Positions 5,494 through 8,067 of a stretch of DNA of 8,067 bases are shown one piece after another. This DNA comes from JAGVSR01 sp046074825 (GTDB lineage: Bacteria; Pseudomonadota; Alphaproteobacteria; Rhizobiales; Hyphomicrobiaceae), in NCBI GenBank assembly GCA_046074825.1, contig JBJTOZ010000215.1:1-8067 (forward strand), written 5' to 3'. The position numbers were made by a program, and so were the translations under genes. Below the pieces are notes generated by a model. It saw only the letters and a list, made by a program, of their open reading frames with translations, searched no databases and was not told the DNA's origin. Within the stretch, counting starts at the first letter, position 1. Each line of letters begins with the position of its first letter.

Positions 5494-5931
5494 ATGCGTC
5501 TCCAGACGAACTTTGCTCTAAAGGCTATCATCATTTCCGCTTTTTTAGCTGTACTAACAATGGCAGGACTTTGGATCATTCATACCCCGACTGAAGCAAA
5601 ATCTGAGCCTATACCTAACCTAGTGGGAACATGGGTGGGCGACAACAAAACGGTCTCAGATAAAAAAGGCTACAAAGATTGGGGCAAGAAAACAGTTGAG
5701 ATCACTGAACAAAAGGACAGACGATTCCGAGGCCACTTTACCTATTCTGAGGGAACAAAAAACTTCTTTGGAGTGATTTATCCTGATAATAAGTCGTTTA
5801 CTTGGGTGGCACCTGACAGCAAAGGATACAACCACGGCCGGATCCTTGATGCCGATCATATTGGAGCCTGCTATGTGGAGGCTGGATCGGAAGGCACCGC
5901 TGGATGCGCAGAACTTGAGAGAAAAAAATAG
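5494..5931 (+). CDS. Secreted or membrane-anchored protein with a lipocalin-like beta domain (145 residues)
   Basis: The N-terminus has a charged start, a hydrophobic segment at about 9-29 and a possible cleavage after TEA near residue 35, so export to the periplasm is likely; an uncleaved anchor is possible. There is no lipobox. The mature part alternates short beta-strand motifs: LVGTWVGD at about 43-50, KTVEITEQKDRRFRGHFTY, FFGVIYPDNKSFTWV, GYNHGRILDADHIGACYVE and AGCAELERKK. This resembles a widespread uncharacterised exported family with an opening GTW-x-G and a closing G-x-L-x-D-x-D-x-I-x-x-CY, probably a small beta-barrel like lipocalins. Two cysteines near the end, at about 126 and 138, could form a disulphide. 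GAGG nine bases before the ATG serves as ribosome site. The gene is monocistronic and converges on the carbonic anhydrase gene. Its function is unknown. Confidence 0.75.
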   Translation: MRLQTNFALKAIIISAFLAVLTMAGLWIIHTPTEAKSEPIPNLVGTWVGDNKTVSDKKGYKDWGKKTVEITEQKDRRFRGHFTYSEGTKNFFGVIYPDNKSFTWVAPDSKGYNHGRILDADHIGACYVEAGSEGTAGCAELERKK

Positions 5932-5940
5932 ATATAATTA

Positions 5941-5969
5941 ACGTTTGAGATTTGCAACTCTCTGAACGT
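5941..5969 (+). terminator. Weak hairpin after the 145-residue gene
   Basis: ACGTT (5941-5945) and GAGA (5947-5950) pair with TCTC (5959-5962) and AACGT (5965-5969), with a one-by-two internal loop. It starts ten bases after the stop codon, where a terminator would sit, but there is no T-run after it, so termination is uncertain. Confidence 0.3.
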
Positions 5970-6134
5970 CATTCTGCTTCCGATTGTTTCAAAAAGCTAA
6001 TTGGTTTCTTATTTAGATTAAAACAGTAGGCTGCAAAAAACTTTCCAAACTCCTAATCACAAAAAAAATGGAGCCCATTAATCTATTATAAGGGAACGCT
6101 TATACTTTGTAGTTAAGGAGGGAATAATTTACTT

Positions 6135-6866
6135 TTAAATTATTTGCACAACACCAGTCGCAAGATCATAAATGCCGCCCACAACAGTAATTGACTTATC
6201 GGAAAGTGCTTTCGAAATAATAGGCTCATCCCCATACAATCTTTGAACATTTATCCTCACGTTTTCTTCTGTTGTGGCGCGAAGAAGATTTTCAGGATCT
6301 TGTTTTTGTGCTTTTAAGACTGCGGGCTTTAGGGACTTTATAAGCTCAGGAAGATTGCCAGGAAGTTGGGTATTTTCCTTAACAACTTTAATTGCCGCAC
6401 CAACGGCTCCGCAATTCGTATGACCAAGCACAAAAATGAGCGGAACTCCTAAAAACTGTACAGCATATTCAAGACTTGCCAAACCATCGTCATCGACAAA
6501 GTTTCCAGCAAGGCGAACAACAAAAAGATCCCCCTGCCCTTGATCAAAAAGAATTTCTGGAGAAACACGACTATCAGAGCAGCTTAAAATTGCAGCAATC
6601 GGGTATTGTCCAAGAACTCTTTCCGCCCTTCCTACAGAATAGTCCTTTTGTTCAGAAAGGTTGTTTGCATATCTTTTGTTCCCATTCATAAGACGATTTA
6701 ATGCTTCCTCTGAACTAACCTTTTTGATTTGAGGAGAATTGGAAATTTTCTCCTCCGCAAAAGCCAATCTTGGTTTCAAGGCAGTTGTAACAACTGAGTA
6801 GCTCACAGTTACTGTAAGGGGCGAGGAAGCTAAAAAATAACGTCGCGAAAGTAAATGTTGTTTCAT
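6135..6866 (-). CDS. Beta-class carbonic anhydrase with Tat signal peptide
   Basis: It interconverts CO2 and bicarbonate using zinc. The 243-residue protein starts with a twin-arginine motif SRRYFLA at 7-13, a hydrophobic stretch, and an AFA-E cleavage site after residue 37. It is therefore probably folded with its metal in the cytoplasm and exported to the periplasm by Tat. The beta-class zinc ligands are Cys96 and Asp98 in CSDSR, and His149 and Cys152 in GHTNCGA; the Asp98-Arg100 catalytic pair is intact. EILFDQGQGDLFVVRLAGN at 104-122 and GGIYDLATGVV at 230-240 are typical of the family. The ribosome site is poor. A weak TATAAC at 6886-6881 could be a -10 giving a very short leader, but the winged-helix regulator gene ends only 71 bases upstream on the same strand with no terminator between, so cotranscription is likely. 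A periplasmic enzyme would handle CO2/bicarbonate supply or pH outside the cytoplasm. Confidence 0.95.
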   Translation of the reverse strand: MKQHLLSRRYFLASSPLTVTVSYSVVTTALKPRLAFAEEKISNSPQIKKVSSEEALNRLMNGNKRYANNLSEQKDYSVGRAERVLGQYPIAAILSCSDSRVSPEILFDQGQGDLFVVRLAGNFVDDDGLASLEYAVQFLGVPLIFVLGHTNCGAVGAAIKVVKENTQLPGNLPELIKSLKPAVLKAQKQDPENLLRATTEENVRINVQRLYGDEPIISKALSDKSITVVGGIYDLATGVVQII

Positions 6867-6937
6867 CTCAAAGTGCCGACGTTATAAAATGCATTTTTAC
6901 GCCTGAAAGTTGCTATTTTAAAAACTAATGACTTTAA

Positions 6938-7264
6938 TTAGGGTATATTGAGCTGCTTGATCAATTTCATTATTGCTTTGTCATACCCTTTAAAGCGAGA
7001 AGATAGGGCGATCGGAGCTCGACGGTCACCACCTCCGAGATTAATAAGCCCAGCTTGTTCTAAATTGTTCAGATGACGGTAGGTACTCGCACGTGACGTC
7101 AGGTTCGCATCCACAATCTGAGGTATGTTAGGCGCTTTATCATTCGCAATCTGGGATACAATGTAATTAAAAATGGCCCGCTCATCTTTTTCTAAGGGGG
7201 TCAAACCGAATTTATCGTCAACAGTCATTAATACGCTATAAATTCTGGCAAAATTGATCGGCAT
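6938..7264 (-). CDS. Small winged-helix (MarR-like) transcriptional regulator
   Basis: This is a likely DNA-binding regulator of 108 residues. The N-terminal helices (about 1-40) lead to a helix-turn-helix at about 47-73 (IPQIVDANLTSRASTYRHLN...LEQAGLI). A beta-wing follows with GGGDRRAPIALS at about 77-88, then a C-terminal helix. This order is that of MarR-type or related winged-helix proteins, though it is shorter than typical MarR (about 140), so the dimerisation part is reduced. I chose the ATG at 7264 because GAGGG lies six bases upstream. The same frame can be extended to a TTG at 7357, but that TTG is the first three bases of a near-consensus -35 box. The gene is divergent from the membrane-protein gene at 7604 and upstream of the carbonic anhydrase, so it may control either or both, and probably itself. 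Confidence 0.78.
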   Translation of the reverse strand: MPINFARIYSVLMTVDDKFGLTPLEKDERAIFNYIVSQIANDKAPNIPQIVDANLTSRASTYRHLNNLEQAGLINLGGGDRRAPIALSSRFKGYDKAIMKLIKQLNIP

Positions 7265-7301
7265 ACGAGACCCTCTTGAATAAGCAGGAAGATAATTTAA
7301 A

Positions 7302-7310
7302 TGCGCCGCA
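7302..7310. promoter_or_regulatory. Candidate operator, copy 1 (TGCG-C-CGCA)
   Basis: This is a perfect odd-centred palindrome, TGCGCCGCA, about 12-20 bases downstream of the predicted transcription start of the regulator gene. A bound protein there would block elongation or promoter clearance. It is one of three copies in about 180 bases. Confidence 0.5.
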
Positions 7311-7328
7311 AAAATTAGCCGGCGAGTT

Positions 7329-7357
7329 TTTATAATTGATCTTATATTTAAGGTCAA
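7329..7357 (-). promoter_or_regulatory. Sigma-70 promoter of the winged-helix regulator
   Basis: On the minus strand, TTGACC (7357-7352) and TATAAA (7334-7329) are separated by exactly 17 bases; each matches five of six consensus positions. Transcription should start near 7322, leaving a leader of nearly 60 bases before the ATG at 7264. This is the best promoter in the window. It probably also drives the carbonic anhydrase gene. Confidence 0.75.
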
Positions 7358-7407
7358 AAGAGGAAAGGGTATTTTTAATTCTTTATCGTTATTCCTCCAC
7401 AGCGTTT

Positions 7408-7416
7408 TGCGCCGCG
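7408..7416. promoter_or_regulatory. Candidate operator, copy 2 (TGCGCCGCG)
   Basis: Eight of nine bases match the palindrome; the last base is G instead of A. It lies some 50 bases upstream of the regulator's -35 box and about 190 bases before the divergent membrane-protein start. Confidence 0.42.
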
Positions 7417-7471
7417 ATTAAATTTAAGCACGACAATACAATAAGTTATGTTTCTTAAATAATACAAATCT

Positions 7472-7480
7472 TGCGCCGCA
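7472..7480. promoter_or_regulatory. Candidate operator, copy 3 (TGCG-C-CGCA)
   Basis: This perfect copy of the palindrome sits about 125 bases before the membrane-protein start codon and could act on that gene's promoter. Confidence 0.45.
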
Positions 7481-7513
7481 CAATCTATTAAAAATCAGCC
7501 GTCTGATCTAGTT

Positions 7514-7526
7514 GACTTTGAAAGTC
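7514..7526. promoter_or_regulatory. Perfect 13-base palindrome GACTTT-G-AAAGTC
   Basis: Two six-base arms surround one central base, about 80 bases upstream of the membrane-protein start codon. It overlaps a -35-like TTGACT at 7512-7517, although no good -10 lies at the right distance. It differs in sequence from the TGCG-C-CGCA sites, so a second regulator is implied if it is real. Confidence 0.35.
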
Positions 7527-7603
7527 GTTAAAAGAGTTGCTTAGTTTTTAATCATAAAAATGAATGTCTTGCTCTTGAACCTTTTCCAGTGTGAGGTATG
7601 TCC

Positions 7604-8067
7604 ATGAGTGATCGACAAGCTATATGTTTAGTTTTTGCAATTGCTATATCTCATTTCCTTGCCATATTTCTCTGTGACACCTTATTTAGAACGATTGATG
7701 AGGCACCATATGCGGCAGTGTTTTACTATCCAGCCCACACTGTATCTATGATAGCTCTCCTTATCGGAGGGTATTGGGCTGCATTAGGAATAGTTCTTGG
7801 ATCTTTTTTTTGGAACTTTTTCTTTACACATTTAAGCTTCAGTTCCTCCATCGTTTTTTTTATTTTTGGTTGGATTTATTATGTAGGCATTTATTGGGCC
7901 TACGTATCCTTCTATAAGCCTATTCTTCGAACAGAATGGCAAGCAATTACCTTACAAGACTTTCTGGTTTTCGCCTTACTATTTAGCGGTATTTTTGCTG
8001 TGGTGAATGAATTTATATTTTTTGAGATACCCGAAATTGATCCCCTAACTGCTTCACATGTTATCCT
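7604..8067 (+). CDS. Multi-pass membrane protein, MASE1-like sensory domain (N-terminal 154 codons; runs off right edge)
   Basis: The frame is open from the ATG at 7604 to the window end, with 154 codons visible. At least four hydrophobic segments are seen, near residues 8-25, 44-76 (probably two), 83-103 and 118-141. The stretch PAHTVSMIALLIGGYWAALG at 43-62, followed by GSFFWN, resembles the P-x-x-x-x-x-x-ALL-x-GG-x-x-x-x-x-G-x-x-L-G-x-F-x-x-N pattern of MASE1 domains. These anchor sensor kinases and cyclic-di-GMP enzymes in the inner membrane. No output domain is visible, so the protein could be such a sensor or a stand-alone membrane protein. GAGG at 7593-7596, seven bases before this ATG, decides the start; the ATG at 7598 in the same frame is too close to it. 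It is divergent from the winged-helix regulator. Confidence 0.7.
   Translation, partial: MSDRQAICLVFAIAISHFLAIFLCDTLFRTIDEAPYAAVFYYPAHTVSMIALLIGGYWAALGIVLGSFFWNFFFTHLSFSSSIVFFIFGWIYYVGIYWAYVSFYKPILRTEWQAITLQDFLVFALLFSGIFAVVNEFIFFEIPEIDPLTASHVI

Noticed and set aside
5656..5859. 67-codon frame opposite the 145-residue secreted protein
   Set aside because: Antisense shadow of a gene with a signal peptide and a good ribosome site.
6476..6691. 71-codon plus-strand frame opposite the carbonic anhydrase
   Set aside because: It covers the zinc-ligand coding region of the real gene; Gln- and His-rich shadow.
6886..6897. Palindrome AAAATGCATTTT between the regulator and carbonic anhydrase genes
   Set aside because: A simple AT-rich palindrome likely by chance here; it only marginally overlaps a weak -10-like TATAAC.
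7393..7398. GGAGGA on the minus strand upstream of the regulator promoter
   Set aside because: No start codon with a meaningful frame follows it; the next frame ends after three codons.

Overview
The window is AT-leaning bacterial DNA with short, mostly monocistronic units and generous intergenic spaces. The cold-shock protein has the spacing and wording typical of alphaproteobacterial CspA proteins (ERAG...EGQKVSFD...RSGK). Together with the AT bias, this suggests an alphaproteobacterium, perhaps one of the host-associated, AT-rich lineages such as Holosporales. That placement is inference with modest confidence. No phage, insertion sequence, tRNA, rRNA or CRISPR signal was seen.

Layout from left to right. 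(1) Bases 1-209, minus strand: the first 69 codons of a secreted protein that runs off the left edge. (2) 210-621: non-coding, with two inverted repeats. (3) 622-3717, minus: a compact three-gene export operon, read as membrane fusion protein, then ABC ATPase, then ABC-2 permease, with the reading frames overlapping by a few bases. (4) 3718-4267: a 550-base non-coding stretch with a small candidate ORF, a long nested inverted repeat and a strong hairpin. (5) 4268-4545, plus: a cold-shock protein gene with its own terminator. (6) 4795-5094, minus: a small uncharacterised gene with a possible promoter and overlapping palindrome. (7) 5290-5969, plus: a GC-rich structured patch, then a secreted 145-residue protein. 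(8) 6135-7357, minus: a Tat-exported beta-carbonic anhydrase lying downstream of a small winged-helix regulator, which has a very good sigma-70 promoter. (9) 7604-8067, plus: the start of a multi-pass membrane protein resembling MASE1-type sensory domains, running off the right edge.

The most interesting region is the divergent intergenic space between the regulator and the membrane protein. It carries three copies of an odd-centred palindrome (TGCG-C-CGCA, one copy with a single end mismatch), one just downstream of the regulator's predicted transcription start, plus a separate perfect 13-base palindrome nearer the membrane-protein gene. This looks like an autoregulated divergent control region tying a winged-helix regulator to a possible membrane sensor and perhaps to the carbonic anhydrase.

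The ABC operon is a reduced relative of the YbhGFSR / YhiI-RbbA-YhhJ exporters: one fusion protein, one single-domain ATPase and one permease. It would need an outer-membrane partner encoded elsewhere.
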